From the NCBI RefSeq assembly GCF_902859585.1, contig NZ_CADIJM010000006.1, positions 124,001 to 188,000 of the forward strand: a stretch of DNA of 64,000 nt. Reading direction: 5' to 3'. Position numbers and translations under genes: made by a program. Numbering within the stretch: the first letter of the stretch is position 1; each line of letters starts with the position of its first letter. Positions 24,156-32,513 of the stretch are shown in pieces. This stretch comes from Achromobacter animicus. GTDB lineage: Bacteria > Pseudomonadota > Gammaproteobacteria > Burkholderiales > Burkholderiaceae_B. A model generated the notes under the pieces. The model worked only from the letters and a program-made list of their open reading frames with translations, made no database searches and was not told where the DNA came from.

Positions 24156-25649
24156 CTAAGCCGCTTTCGCCACCGCCAGCGCCACGTCCCGCAGACGGCG
24201 CACCAGCGCCGGAAACCGCTCCGCACCCGTGTTGCCGTAGCCGATCACCAGGCCGTTGTCTTCAATGCGCGGCGTCAGCGCAAACGACGACAGCGCGCCC
24301 GGATTCATGCCCAGCTTGCGCGCCTCGGCCACGATCGCCGTGTCGGCATAAGCCGGCGGCAGCCGCACGGTCAGGTGCAGGCCGCAGTGCCCGCCCAGGA
24401 CCTCGTGCTCGATCCCCAGATGCAAGGCCAGCGCCTCGCGCAGCGCCGCCTGGCGTTCGCGGTACAGGCGCCGCATGCGGCCCAAATGGCGCGAGAACTG
24501 GCCGTTTTCAATGAATGCGGCCATGGCCAGCTGTTCCAGCCGGTGGCCGCCGCGCTGCATTTCGATGATGGATGGCATGGCTTCGCGCGCCAGGGCTTCG
24601 GGCAGCACCAGAAAGCCCAGGCGCAGGGCCGGGAACATCGTCTTGCTGAACGTGCCGACATACAGCACCGGCGCGTCCGGCAGCAGCCCCTGCATGGCGG
24701 CGATCGGTTCGCCCTGGTGGCGGAATTCGCTGTCGTAGTCGTCTTCGATGATCCACGCGCCGGCGCGTCGCGCGCGTTCCAGCAGATCGAGCCGGCGGGT
24801 CAGCGACAGCACCGCACCGGTCGGGTACTGGTGCGACGGCGTCGTCTGGATCAACCTGGGCGGCTGGCGGGTCCAGGCGCTTTCCGGGATGACAATGCCG
24901 TCGGCATCGACGCGCACGGCCACCACATTGAGGTCGCCGGCATGGAAGGCGGACTTGGCGCCGCGGTAGCCGGGGTCTTCCAGCCAGGCGGTATCCCCAG
25001 GGTTGGTTAGCAGTTGCACACACAGCGCCAGCCCGCCCTGTGCGCCTTCGGTGATGACGATGCGCGAGGCGTCGCAATGCACGCCGCGCGACACGCGCAG
25101 GTATTGAGCGATGGCTTCGCGCAGCGCAGGTTCGCCGGCCGGATGACCGTAGCCCAGCGCGGCGGCCGGCGCCGCCTGCAGGGCGCGGTCCTGCGCGCGG
25201 CGCCACGCGTTCACGGGGAATTGCGTCAGCGCGGGCGTGCCGGGCGTCATCGGCAGCGTACCGTCGTGGGTATAGCGCGTGGAGACGATGCGGGAGAGGC
25301 GCTGCGCCGTGGCTGGCGGCTGCGCGGAGAGAGGGACCGCCTCGCGCGCGGCGCTGCGGGCGGCGGCGGACAGCGGCGCCACGCGGGTGCCCTGGCGGTC
25401 GGCAATCACGTAGCCTTCGGCCGTCAATTGCTCGTAGGCGATCAGCACCGTATTGCGCGAGATGTCCAATTCTTCGGACAGCGCGCGGGACGACGGCAGC
25501 TTGCCGCCCGCGGGAAGCTGGCCGGCAAGGATGGCCTGCTTGAGGCGCTGGATAAGCTGGCGCTGGCGCGGCAGCGAACCCGGGCCGCGTGCCAGCGGAC
25601 TGGACAGCAGCGGGGCAATGGCGGTATCGCCCAATGAAGTTTCGATCAT
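24156..25649 (-). CDS. MocR/PdxR-family regulator (GntR helix-turn-helix fused to aminotransferase-like domain)
   Basis: 497 residues from ATG 25649; the frame continues open upstream over the GNAT gene but that is shadow. Residues about 25-95 form a GntR winged helix (GGKLPSSRALSEELDISRNTVLIAYEQLTAEGYVI). The remainder is a fold-type-I aminotransferase domain with WLEDPGYRGAK, EDDYDSEFRHQGEP and the PLP lysine in YVGTFSKTMFPALRLGFLV. MocR proteins often regulate vitamin B6 or amino acid genes. Divergent from a GNAT gene over 126 bp holding a perfect inverted repeat. Confidence 0.92.
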   Translation of the reverse strand: MIETSLGDTAIAPLLSSPLARGPGSLPRQRQLIQRLKQAILAGQLPAGGKLPSSRALSEELDISRNTVLIAYEQLTAEGYVIADRQGTRVAPLSAAARSAAREAVPLSAQPPATAQRLSRIVSTRYTHDGTLPMTPGTPALTQFPVNAWRRAQDRALQAAPAAALGYGHPAGEPALREAIAQYLRVSRGVHCDASRIVITEGAQGGLALCVQLLTNPGDTAWLEDPGYRGAKSAFHAGDLNVVAVRVDADGIVIPESAWTRQPPRLIQTTPSHQYPTGAVLSLTRRLDLLERARRAGAWIIEDDYDSEFRHQGEPIAAMQGLLPDAPVLYVGTFSKTMFPALRLGFLVLPEALAREAMPSIIEMQRGGHRLEQLAMAAFIENGQFSRHLGRMRRLYRERQAALREALALHLGIEHEVLGGHCGLHLTVRLPPAYADTAIVAEARKLGMNPGALSSFALTPRIEDNGLVIGYGNTGAERFPALVRRLRDVALAVAKAA

Positions 25650-25670
25650 GGCCCTATTAAATTCCAGTTT

Positions 25671-25694
25671 CGTGGCACTTTTTATGATGCCACG
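25671..25694. promoter_or_regulatory. Inverted repeat in MocR/GNAT divergent region
   Basis: CGTGGCA (25671-25677) and TGCCACG (25688-25694) are perfect 7-bp arms around a 10-bp spacer, 22 bp upstream of the MocR-type start codon. Position suits autoregulation and control of the GNAT gene. Confidence 0.55.
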
Positions 25695-25775
25695 CTTCCG
25701 ATATCGTGAGGCCCTGAGTGTTGCGCCCGCCACCGTCGGCGGCGCGCCCTGAACCGATTCCCGAGGCACCGCCGC

Positions 25776-26528
25776 ATGCAACCCCGCACCAACGATTTTC
25801 AGCAACCCATTGGCCCGGCGCTGCCCGGCTGGACCACGCGTCCGCGTCCGCCGCTTGAACCCGCGCTTGGCCGCTATTGCCGCCTGGAGCCGCTGTCGGC
25901 CGAGCGCCACGCGGCAGATCTGTACCAGGCGTTCAGCCAGGCGCCCGACGACAGCGACTGGACGTACATGGGCGTCGGGCCGTTTGCCGACGAGGCTTCC
26001 TACCGGACGTTCGCCGAGGCCGCGCAGGCCAGCCCGGACCCGATGCACCACGCCATCATCGACCTTGCGACGGGCCGCGCCGTCGGCACGCTGGCGCTGA
26101 TGCGCATCGACGCGCCCAACGGCGTCATCGAGGTCGGCTTCGTGTCCTATTCGCGTCAGCTCAAGCGCACGCGCATCGCCACGGAAGCGCAGTACCTGCT
26201 GATGCGCCGTGCCTTCGACGAACTGGGCTACCGCCGCTACGAATGGAAGTGCGACAGCCTGAACGCGCCGTCGCGCGCCGCGGCGCTGCGCCTGGGCTTC
26301 AGCTTTGAGGGCATCTTCCGGCAGGCCACGGTCTACAAGGGCCGCAGCCGCGACACGGCGTGGTTCTCGATCATCGACAGCGAATGGCCCGCGCTGCGCG
26401 CCGCGTACGAACGCTGGCTCAGCCCGGACAACTTCGATGCCGAAGGCAACCAGCGCCAGGGATTGGCATCGCTGATCACCACTGAGCGGGGCAGCAACGC
26501 TGGGGGAGACCACGCGGCGTGCGCCTGA
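25776..26528 (+). CDS. GNAT-family N-acetyltransferase (RimJ/RimL type)
   Basis: 250 residues. The acetyl-CoA site is visible as SRQLKRTRIATEAQYLLMRRAF near 130-150, preceded by VIEVGFVSYS and followed by the RimL-like NAPSRAAALRLGFSFEGIFRQATVYKGRSRDTAWFSII. It transfers an acetyl group to an amine; the acceptor is unknown. Its last 10 bp overlap the start of the EamA transporter gene. Confidence 0.88.
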   Translation: MQPRTNDFQQPIGPALPGWTTRPRPPLEPALGRYCRLEPLSAERHAADLYQAFSQAPDDSDWTYMGVGPFADEASYRTFAEAAQASPDPMHHAIIDLATGRAVGTLALMRIDAPNGVIEVGFVSYSRQLKRTRIATEAQYLLMRRAFDELGYRRYEWKCDSLNAPSRAAALRLGFSFEGIFRQATVYKGRSRDTAWFSIIDSEWPALRAAYERWLSPDNFDAEGNQRQGLASLITTERGSNAGGDHAACA

Positions 26529-27403
26529 TCCCGGTGGCATTGGCCCTGTTCTGGGGCCTGAACTGGCCGGCGGTGAAGATCATTCTGTCGATCTTCCCGC
26601 CGTTCACCTTGCGCGTGCTGGGACTGGGCAGCGGCGCGCTGCTGCTGTTGCTGCTGGCGGGCGCCAAGCGGCTGCCGCTCTTGCCGCCGCGCAGCGCGTG
26701 GCCCGGCATCGCGGTAGGCGGCGTCTTGGCGGTGGCGGTATTCAATCTGGCCGTGGCCTGGGCGCAGCTCAGCACCAGCACGTCGCGCGCGGCAGTGCTG
26801 ACCTTCACCATGCCGATGATGTCCGCGCTGCTGGCGTGGCTGGTGCTGGGGGAACGCCTGGACCGCCGCCGCGGTCTGGCGCTGCTGCTGGGCGCGTGCG
26901 GCGTCGCGGTGCTGGCATGGCCGGTGCTGCAGGCGGTGTTCGGCGGCAACGACGTGGCCGCCGCCAAGGGGCTGGTGTTTCCGCTCGTAGCGGCGTTCGG
27001 GTGGGCAGCCGGCACGGTGTATCTGAAGCGCTGGCCCGTCGCGGGCGATCGCATCGTCATCACGGCGTGGCAGCTCGTCGTCGGCGCCGGTTGCGCCCTG
27101 GCCGGCGCGTTGATCGCCGGCGAATCCTTTCCCACGCACGGCTGGACCGCCAGCGTCGCGGGGGCGCTCTCGTTTCACATCCTCCTGGGCACTGCGGTCG
27201 CGTACTGGCTGTGGTTCGTACTGAGCGAGCGTGTCAGCGCCACCGTCGCCGCGCTGACCACGCTGATGGTGCCGGTCGTGGGCGTGCTGGGCGCGATGGC
27301 GCTGGTGGGCGACCGGCCGGCCCCGGCGGACTGGTGGGGGTTTGCGTTCGTGATGGCCGGGGCGGGGCTGATCGTGTTGAACCTGGGTCAGCGGCGCGCC
27401 TGA
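26519..27403 (+). CDS. EamA-family (DMT superfamily) transporter
   Basis: 294 residues, ten predicted helices in two EamA repeats (LALFWGLNWPAVKIILSIFPPF ... and FGWAAGTVYLKRWPV ...). It begins at GTG 26519 behind a GGGGGAG site and overlaps the acetyltransferase gene by 10 bp, so the two are likely co-translated. Such permeases export or import metabolites; pairing with an acetyltransferase suggests export of a modified compound, which is inference. The end of the gene, including its stop, is copied into a 22-bp tandem repeat. Confidence 0.87.
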   Translation: MRLIPVALALFWGLNWPAVKIILSIFPPFTLRVLGLGSGALLLLLLAGAKRLPLLPPRSAWPGIAVGGVLAVAVFNLAVAWAQLSTSTSRAAVLTFTMPMMSALLAWLVLGERLDRRRGLALLLGACGVAVLAWPVLQAVFGGNDVAAAKGLVFPLVAAFGWAAGTVYLKRWPVAGDRIVITAWQLVVGAGCALAGALIAGESFPTHGWTASVAGALSFHILLGTAVAYWLWFVLSERVSATVAALTTLMVPVVGVLGAMALVGDRPAPADWWGFAFVMAGAGLIVLNLGQRRA

Positions 27404-27469
27404 CCTGGGTCAAAGGTGCACCTGACCTGGATCAGCGGCGCATCTGACCCAAGTCTGCGACGCACCCGA
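27382..27469. repeat. Four degenerate 22-bp tandem repeats at EamA gene end
   Basis: Contiguous units at 27382-27403, 27404-27425, 27426-27447 and 27448-27469 follow CCTGG-(G/A)-TCA-GCGGCGC-N2-CTGA, with the last most diverged. The first unit contains the final codons and TGA stop of the EamA gene; the others fill the gap up to the carotenoid oxygenase stop. This looks like local duplication of a gene terminus. Confidence 0.8.
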
Positions 27470-27471
27470 CG

Positions 27472-28824
27472 CTAAGCGGCCGCCTGCAAAGGCATCCAGG
27501 ATCCGTGCAGCCCGGCGGGCACGCGGCGCGGCAGGCGCACCTGCGCGACCGGCCCGGCAGCCAGGTCGCGCGCGTCCAGCACGATGAACCGGCCGCCCGC
27601 GTCGTCTTCAGCGTGCACGAAGCTCAGGAGGTAGCCGTCCGCTTCACCCGCGCCGGCCGGATCGGCGGCAAACACCGGTTCGCACGCGGTCTGCCCGGCG
27701 GGCAGGCGGTACACGGTCTTCGCACCCGTCTCGACGTCATAGCGTGCAAAGGCCTCGAAGGCGCCCGGCTGCGGCGTTTCGCCCGGACGCGGATCCCGCA
27801 GGCCGGCATAACAGAACCGTGTGCGCCGGCCCAGCCACGCGTCGTTGACCCGGCCGAACTCGCAGGGCTGGTCGTCCAGCGTCTGGTCGTCCACGCGTCC
27901 GCTGGCCATGTCGATACGCAGCCGGTGCATTTCCAGCCGCTTGCGCGACGTAGGCCCGTAGCCATCGTGCCAGGGCAGCACCGCCTCGATCACGTTGCCG
28001 TCCACGTAGGCATTGGCGACGTGCCAATTGAAGAAGGGGGCGGCCTCGATCCACCGGATCTGCGCCGCGTCGGTGCAGTCGCGCGGCACCAGCAGCACCT
28101 GCGTGCCGCGCTGCGGCTCCCACCCGGGCGCCGCCGGTCCGCGGCTGAAGTCGAACACCAGCGGGCAGACAAACGCCACCACGTGGGTGGCGGTCAGGCC
28201 GATGTCGTGAACCAGCGCCGGCCAGGGCGATGCAAATGCGACCTGGCGGTCCACCCGCCCCGTGCTGTTCAGCCGCATGTATTCAAGCGTGCCTGCCATG
28301 AGGTCGTAATTGATCGCCAGCATTTCCCCGGTCAGCGGGTCGACCTTGGGATGCGCGGAGAAGGCGCCGGCGAGCTTGCCCTGGAAAGTGTTGGCGCCGA
28401 CCGTGCCCAGTGCGTCGTCCAGTTCGTACGGGCAGCCGCCTTCGTACAGCGCGTGGATGCGGCCTGCATGGCGCAACACGTTGGTGTTGGCCAGATTGGC
28501 GTACGGCGGGGGGGCGAACGTGGGGTTGTAGATACGGTGGCCGGCGTCCCGTTCTTCCTGCAGTTCGGCAGTCAGCACCCAGCGGTTGCGGTAGCGCGCG
28601 CGGCCGCCGTCCAGGTAGAGCGCGTGGATCATGCCCGTGCCGTCGAAGGGATAGGAATAGCCCGGGCCGGGCTCGAATTGCGGATTGGGGCCGTTGCGCA
28701 TGAAGACGCCGGACAGGCCGGGGGGCAGGGCGCCTTCAATGGGCAGGTCCGCGTCGTCGCGTTCGTCGAAGACCGGCGCGAAGGCGCGGGTCAGGGCGGG
28801 GTTGTCGCTGTGCCAGGGTTGCAT
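27472..28824 (-). CDS. Carotenoid oxygenase (RPE65/CCD family)
   Basis: 450 residues, a seven-bladed propeller enzyme. The four iron-binding histidines are recognisable in FSAHPKVDP, ALVHDIGLT, FFNWHVANAY and the C-terminal GLHGSWMP. The N-terminal PPGLSGVFMRNGPNPQFEP and YPFDGTGMIHALYL are family hallmarks. It cleaves a carbon-carbon double bond of carotenoids, stilbenes or lignin-derived compounds using non-haem iron and O2. No carotenoid biosynthesis genes are near, so an environmental aromatic alkene such as a stilbene is equally possible. Confidence 0.93.
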   Translation of the reverse strand: MQPWHSDNPALTRAFAPVFDERDDADLPIEGALPPGLSGVFMRNGPNPQFEPGPGYSYPFDGTGMIHALYLDGGRARYRNRWVLTAELQEERDAGHRIYNPTFAPPPYANLANTNVLRHAGRIHALYEGGCPYELDDALGTVGANTFQGKLAGAFSAHPKVDPLTGEMLAINYDLMAGTLEYMRLNSTGRVDRQVAFASPWPALVHDIGLTATHVVAFVCPLVFDFSRGPAAPGWEPQRGTQVLLVPRDCTDAAQIRWIEAAPFFNWHVANAYVDGNVIEAVLPWHDGYGPTSRKRLEMHRLRIDMASGRVDDQTLDDQPCEFGRVNDAWLGRRTRFCYAGLRDPRPGETPQPGAFEAFARYDVETGAKTVYRLPAGQTACEPVFAADPAGAGEADGYLLSFVHAEDDAGGRFIVLDARDLAAGPVAQVRLPRRVPAGLHGSWMPLQAAA

Positions 28825-28926
28825 GTGACCTCCAGGCCGAGGCCGCGCACCGGGCTGGATGACACCGCGAGCCCGGGGGCGGCAAAAGTCCGTTATATCC
28901 GCCCGGGCCGCCGGGAAAAAGCCGAG

Positions 28927-29898
28927 TTAACCATGATGGGAATTGCGCCGCGCCTGACGCTTGCGCAGCCGTTCCCGCACCATTTCGGCCCCGCTGACCA
29001 GCGTGATTCCCGCCAGCACCATCACCGCGCCGATCACGAAGCCCGCATCCAGCGGTTCATCCAGGATCAGCACGCCGAAGCTGACGCCGAACAGCGGCGT
29101 CATGAACGACAGGATGGACAGGCGGGACGCCAGATACCGGCGCAGCAGCCAGAACCAGGCCAGATAGCTGGTCAGCGCGACGACGACCGACTGGAACACG
29201 ACGCTGAGCACGGCGGCCGGGGTATAGCGGATGCCATGATGGCCGGTGGCGGCTGCAAAGGCCAACAGGCCTATCGAGGCCACGGCCATCTGATAGAAAA
29301 GCGTCTTGGCCGGGGCGGCTTCGGACAACGACGTCTTGCGGATCGCCACCGTCGTCGCGCCCCACAGGAGTCCAGCGAGTAGTCCCATCGCGTCGCCCAG
29401 CAGCATGTTGCGCGCGCCGTCGTGCGCCAACGGCTGGCCGCCCTTGACCAGGAACGCCACCGCGATGCCGCAGAAGGCCAGCGCGACGCCCGCCCATTGC
29501 AGCGGCTTAAGACGCTCTTCGGGTAGCAGCCAGTGCAGGCCCAGCGCCGCGAAGATCGGCGCGGTGTACAGGAACACCGACATGTGCGAGGCCGTGGTGT
29601 AGACCAGCCCTTGCGCGACGAACAGGAATTCGCCCGCAAACAGCAGCCCCACGATCAATCCAGGCAGGAACGTTCCGTCGGTGAACGCGCGCTGCCCTTC
29701 GGCGCGCCACACCACGACGGCCAGCACCAGGGCCGCGAAGGTGGAGCGCAGCCCGATCTGCATGATGGGCGCGATGTCGTCCGCGACCAGCTTGATGGCG
29801 ATCTGCTGGAAGCCCCAACACACGCACAGCGCCAGCATGGCGCCGGTGGCCAGCGTGTCCAGCGGCAGGCGCAGCGGCTTGGCGGCGGTGATGTTCAC
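28927..29898 (-). CDS. EamA-family (DMT superfamily) transporter
   Basis: 323 residues starting at GTG 29898, which overlaps the stop of the upstream thioredoxin-like gene (GTGA). Ten hydrophobic helices in two repeats: MLALCVCWGFQQIAIKLVADDIAPIMQIGLR and LGDAMGLLAGLLWGATTVAIRKTSL are typical. Tail is basic and cytoplasmic (RERLRKRQARRNSHHG). Substrate unknown. Cotranscribed with the thioredoxin-like gene and probably the M20 hydrolase gene. Confidence 0.87.
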   Translation of the reverse strand: MNITAAKPLRLPLDTLATGAMLALCVCWGFQQIAIKLVADDIAPIMQIGLRSTFAALVLAVVVWRAEGQRAFTDGTFLPGLIVGLLFAGEFLFVAQGLVYTTASHMSVFLYTAPIFAALGLHWLLPEERLKPLQWAGVALAFCGIAVAFLVKGGQPLAHDGARNMLLGDAMGLLAGLLWGATTVAIRKTSLSEAAPAKTLFYQMAVASIGLLAFAAATGHHGIRYTPAAVLSVVFQSVVVALTSYLAWFWLLRRYLASRLSILSFMTPLFGVSFGVLILDEPLDAGFVIGAVMVLAGITLVSGAEMVRERLRKRQARRNSHHG

Positions 29899-30230
29899 GG
29901 CAGTTCGGCGGGGTAGCTGTCTAGCGCCAGGCCGATTTGCTGGCGCAGGTCCCATTCGGCCAGCGAGGCTTGCACCGGGCCATAAAAGGCGCCGTCGCGG
30001 GCGACGAACATGGCGGGCAGGTGGAAGACCTCGTAGCGCTCGACCAGGCCGCGGTTGTCGCCGGCGTCGATCCAGCAGATGCGCTCGACCGGCAGTTCTA
30101 CGCCCGGAAGCTGCTCCCGCGCCACGCGGCAGGTGCCGCAGGTGCGGCTGTGAAAGACGATGAGCGACAGGCCGCGCGCGTCCAGCAGAAAGCGGTCGGC
30201 GGTGCTGTCGTTGAGTTCTATCTGTTCCAT
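29895..30230 (-). CDS. Thioredoxin-like protein with CGTC active site
   Basis: 111 residues. A thioredoxin fold is indicated by LSLIVFHSRTCGTCRVAREQLPG, with active-site Cys pair CGTC, and the cis-proline loop YEVFHLPAMFVARDG. There is no signal peptide, so it is cytoplasmic. The CGTC dipeptide differs from the CGPC of thioredoxin. It lies 8 bp after the M20 hydrolase gene and overlaps the EamA gene, forming a three-gene unit. Confidence 0.83.
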   Translation of the reverse strand: MEQIELNDSTADRFLLDARGLSLIVFHSRTCGTCRVAREQLPGVELPVERICWIDAGDNRGLVERYEVFHLPAMFVARDGAFYGPVQASLAEWDLRQQIGLALDSYPAELP

Positions 30231-30238
30231 CGTGTGTC

Positions 30239-31516
30239 TCAAGCGCCGCGCAGCACGCGGTCCAGTTCCAGTACCGACTGGTACAGCACGCGCGTGCCGT
30301 CCAGCAGTTGCGCGGGTTCGATCCATTCTTCGGGGCAGTGGCTGCGGCCGTTCAGGCAGGGGATGAAGATCATGCCGATAGGGCCGGTGGGCGCCATGTA
30401 CACGGCGTCGTGGCCGGCGCCGCTGGGCAGCCGCATCGACGCGTAGCCAAGCTGGTCGGCGGCCGCCTTGACCGCGTCCATGACCAGCGGCGAACAGTCC
30501 GTGGGCTGCGCGCGGCTGAGCTGCGTGAAGCCGGCCGTCAGACGCAGCGCCTTCAGGTCGTCGGCCACGCCCGCCATCAGGGTTTCGGGAAAGGCGTCGA
30601 GCACGGCGTTGCTGTCGCTGCGCATTTCCAGCGTCATCTCGACCCGGCCCGGCACTGCGTTGGCCGCATTGGGCGTCATGGTCAGCCGGCCGACGGTGGC
30701 GACGACGTAATGCGGATTGCCGCTGGCCGCGCTGGCCTGCCGGTTGGCGGCGTCGATGATGCGGGCCGCGCCCACCAGCGCGTCGCGCCGGATGTCCATG
30801 GGCGTAGTGCCCGCGTGGTCAGGTTGGCCCTCGACCACGATCTGCACGCGGCGGATGCCGACGATGTTGGTGACCACGCCGATCGGCAGCTGGCGGCTTT
30901 CCAGCACGGGGCCTTGTTCGATGTGCAGTTCGACAAAGGCGGCGGTTTCGCCCGCACGGCGCAGCGGGGCGTTGAGTGCGGACGGGTCGCCGCCGATGCG
31001 GGCAATACCCTGCGCCAGCGTCTCGCCCTGCGGATTGCGCGCGTCCAGCATGTCGGCGCTGAGCTGGCCGCACAGCGCGCGGCTGCCGACACAGGAAATG
31101 CCGTAGTCGCTGGGTTCTTCGGACAGGAAGTCGATGACTTCGAAAGGATGGTCGAGCGTGATGCCGTGTTCCTGCATCGTGTGCGCGACTTCGATGCCGG
31201 CCAGCACGCCGATGATGCCGTCGAAGCGGCCGCCGGCCATGACGGTGTCGCAGTGCGAGCCGGTGGAAATCGGTTTGCGCGTGGCATCGCGCCCCGCGCG
31301 AGTGCCGACCAGATTGCCGCCCGCGTCCAGGCGCGTGGTCAGGCCCGCGGCTTCGAACTCGCCGCGCAGCCAGGCGCGCGCGTCATCGAATAGCGGCGAA
31401 AAGGCGCGGCGCGTCCAGGGGACGTCAGGCAGGGTGAATTTGGACAGGGTGTCGACGCGCGACCAGAGGCGTTCGGCGTTCAGCGGGGGAAAGGCGGGCG
31501 GTGTGGCTTGCGGCAT
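30239..31516 (-). CDS. M20-family Zn-dependent amidohydrolase (hydantoinase/carbamoylase type)
   Basis: 425 residues with M20 metal and catalytic motifs: STGSHCDTVMAGGRFDGIIGVLAG (His and Asp), FLSEEPSDYGISCVGSRAL (Glu pair), LHIEQGPVLE, QPDHAGTTPMDIRRDA, and the C-terminal SGAGHDAVYMAP and RSHCPEEW. This set separates the N-carbamoyl-L-amino acid hydrolase/allantoate amidohydrolase/ureidoglycolate group from peptidases. It removes a carbamoyl group from a ureido compound. No hydantoinase gene is adjacent, so the exact substrate is open. Confidence 0.9.
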   Translation of the reverse strand: MPQATPPAFPPLNAERLWSRVDTLSKFTLPDVPWTRRAFSPLFDDARAWLRGEFEAAGLTTRLDAGGNLVGTRAGRDATRKPISTGSHCDTVMAGGRFDGIIGVLAGIEVAHTMQEHGITLDHPFEVIDFLSEEPSDYGISCVGSRALCGQLSADMLDARNPQGETLAQGIARIGGDPSALNAPLRRAGETAAFVELHIEQGPVLESRQLPIGVVTNIVGIRRVQIVVEGQPDHAGTTPMDIRRDALVGAARIIDAANRQASAASGNPHYVVATVGRLTMTPNAANAVPGRVEMTLEMRSDSNAVLDAFPETLMAGVADDLKALRLTAGFTQLSRAQPTDCSPLVMDAVKAAADQLGYASMRLPSGAGHDAVYMAPTGPIGMIFIPCLNGRSHCPEEWIEPAQLLDGTRVLYQSVLELDRVLRGA

Positions 31517-31578
31517 GAGACTTCCAGAAGATCCGCCCTGGATTATGGCATCAATGGCGCGGCGTCCTTGCCCGCCGC

Positions 31579-32373
31579 TTACGTCGCGCCGCGCCAGGAC
31601 GGTTCACGTTTTTCCAGGAAAGCCGTCACGCCCTCGCGCGCTTCCTCGGTGCTGCGGATCGCCGCAATGCGTTCGACCGAGTCGGCAATCAGGGTGGCGT
31701 CCAGCGGCCGGCCGGCAAAGTCGCGCACGAGCCGCTTGCTGGCCTGCACGGCGCCCGGCCCGTTCGCGCACAGCGTGCGGCAGAGCGCTTCGGCGGCCTC
31801 AAGCGCCTGGGCCGCCGGGACGACCTCGTGCACCAGCCCCAGCCGCAGCGCGGTCGCGGCGTCGAAACGTTCGGCGGTCAGGAAATAGCGGTTGGACGCG
31901 CGCTCGCCCAGGGCGCGGATCACGTAGGGGCTGATGGTGGCGGGCAGCAGGCCCAGGCGGGTTTCGGACAGGCAGAAGTGCGTGCTGTCCGCCGCAACCG
32001 CGATGTCGCACGCGGCCACCAGTCCCATGCCGCCCGCGTAGGCGTCGCCGTTCACGCAGGCGACGATGGGTTTCGGGCAGGTCCAGACCGCGTGCAGCAT
32101 GTCCGCCAACCGCGTGGCGTCCTTGCGGTTGTCCGCATCGGTCAGCGTGCCCATTTTGCGCATCCAGTTCAGATCGCCGCCGGCGCAAAATGCCTTGCCC
32201 GCGCCCGTCAGCAGCAGGACCCGCACCTGGGAATCATCGACCGCAGTCTGGATCGCGGCCGTCAGCGCGGCGATCAGCGTCTCGTCGAACGCGTTGCGCA
32301 TGTCCGGCCGGTTCAGCGTCAGGCGGGCGAGGGCGCCTTCTATGGTCAGGTCCAGCGGTGCGGTCAGCATCAT
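31579..32373 (-). CDS. Enoyl-CoA hydratase/isomerase-family protein
   Basis: 264 residues from ATG 32373 (a second ATG follows immediately). Crotonase fold motifs: LTLNRPDMRNAFDETLIAAL, VLLLTGAGKAFCAGGDLNWMRKMG (oxyanion hole), and ACVNGDAYAGGMGLVAACDIAVA with SETRLGLLPATISPYV. The GDLNWM segment resembles methylglutaconyl-CoA or isohexenylglutaconyl-CoA hydratases of branched-chain and terpenoid acid breakdown. Divergent from the PECR-like reductase gene; both lie beside TTGA-N7-TCAAC sites. Confidence 0.9.
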   Translation of the reverse strand: MMLTAPLDLTIEGALARLTLNRPDMRNAFDETLIAALTAAIQTAVDDSQVRVLLLTGAGKAFCAGGDLNWMRKMGTLTDADNRKDATRLADMLHAVWTCPKPIVACVNGDAYAGGMGLVAACDIAVAADSTHFCLSETRLGLLPATISPYVIRALGERASNRYFLTAERFDAATALRLGLVHEVVPAAQALEAAEALCRTLCANGPGAVQASKRLVRDFAGRPLDATLIADSVERIAAIRSTEEAREGVTAFLEKREPSWRGAT

Positions 32374-32391
32374 GCGCGGTCTCCGGTGTTG

Positions 32392-32406
32392 TTGATGATG
32401 GCTCAA
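32392..32406. promoter_or_regulatory. TTGA-N7-TCAAC site 1
   Basis: G-TTGA-TGATGGC-TCAA-C lies 18 bp upstream of the enoyl-CoA hydratase start. It is one of three same-spaced palindromes in this cluster and is a candidate operator for the TetR-family protein encoded at 33389-34120. Confidence 0.6.
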
Positions 32407-32476
32407 CAGGTATTCCGATCAATTCGGTTGATTCTATGGGCAAAAGCGCGGCGTTGCGATGCTTGTTTTCGGTAGA

Positions 32477-32491
32477 TTGAGTTATCCTCAA
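32477..32491. promoter_or_regulatory. TTGA-N7-TCAAC site 2
   Basis: A-TTGAG-TTATC-CTCAA-C is perfect over 5-bp arms and lies 22 bp before the PECR-like reductase start codon. Nearby ATCAA-N5-TTGAT (32418-32432) has reversed half-sites and may be separate. Confidence 0.62.
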
Positions 32492-32513
32492 CAAAAAATT
32501 TTCGGAGACAGAC

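Noticed and set aside
24156-26540. 794-codon reading of the MocR-type regulator
   Set aside because: Upstream part is antisense to the GNAT gene; ATG 25649 gives the standard MocR N-terminus.
27505-29382. 625-codon open frame on the plus strand across carotenoid oxygenase and EamA genes
   Set aside because: Crosses two genes on the other strand, no known domain.
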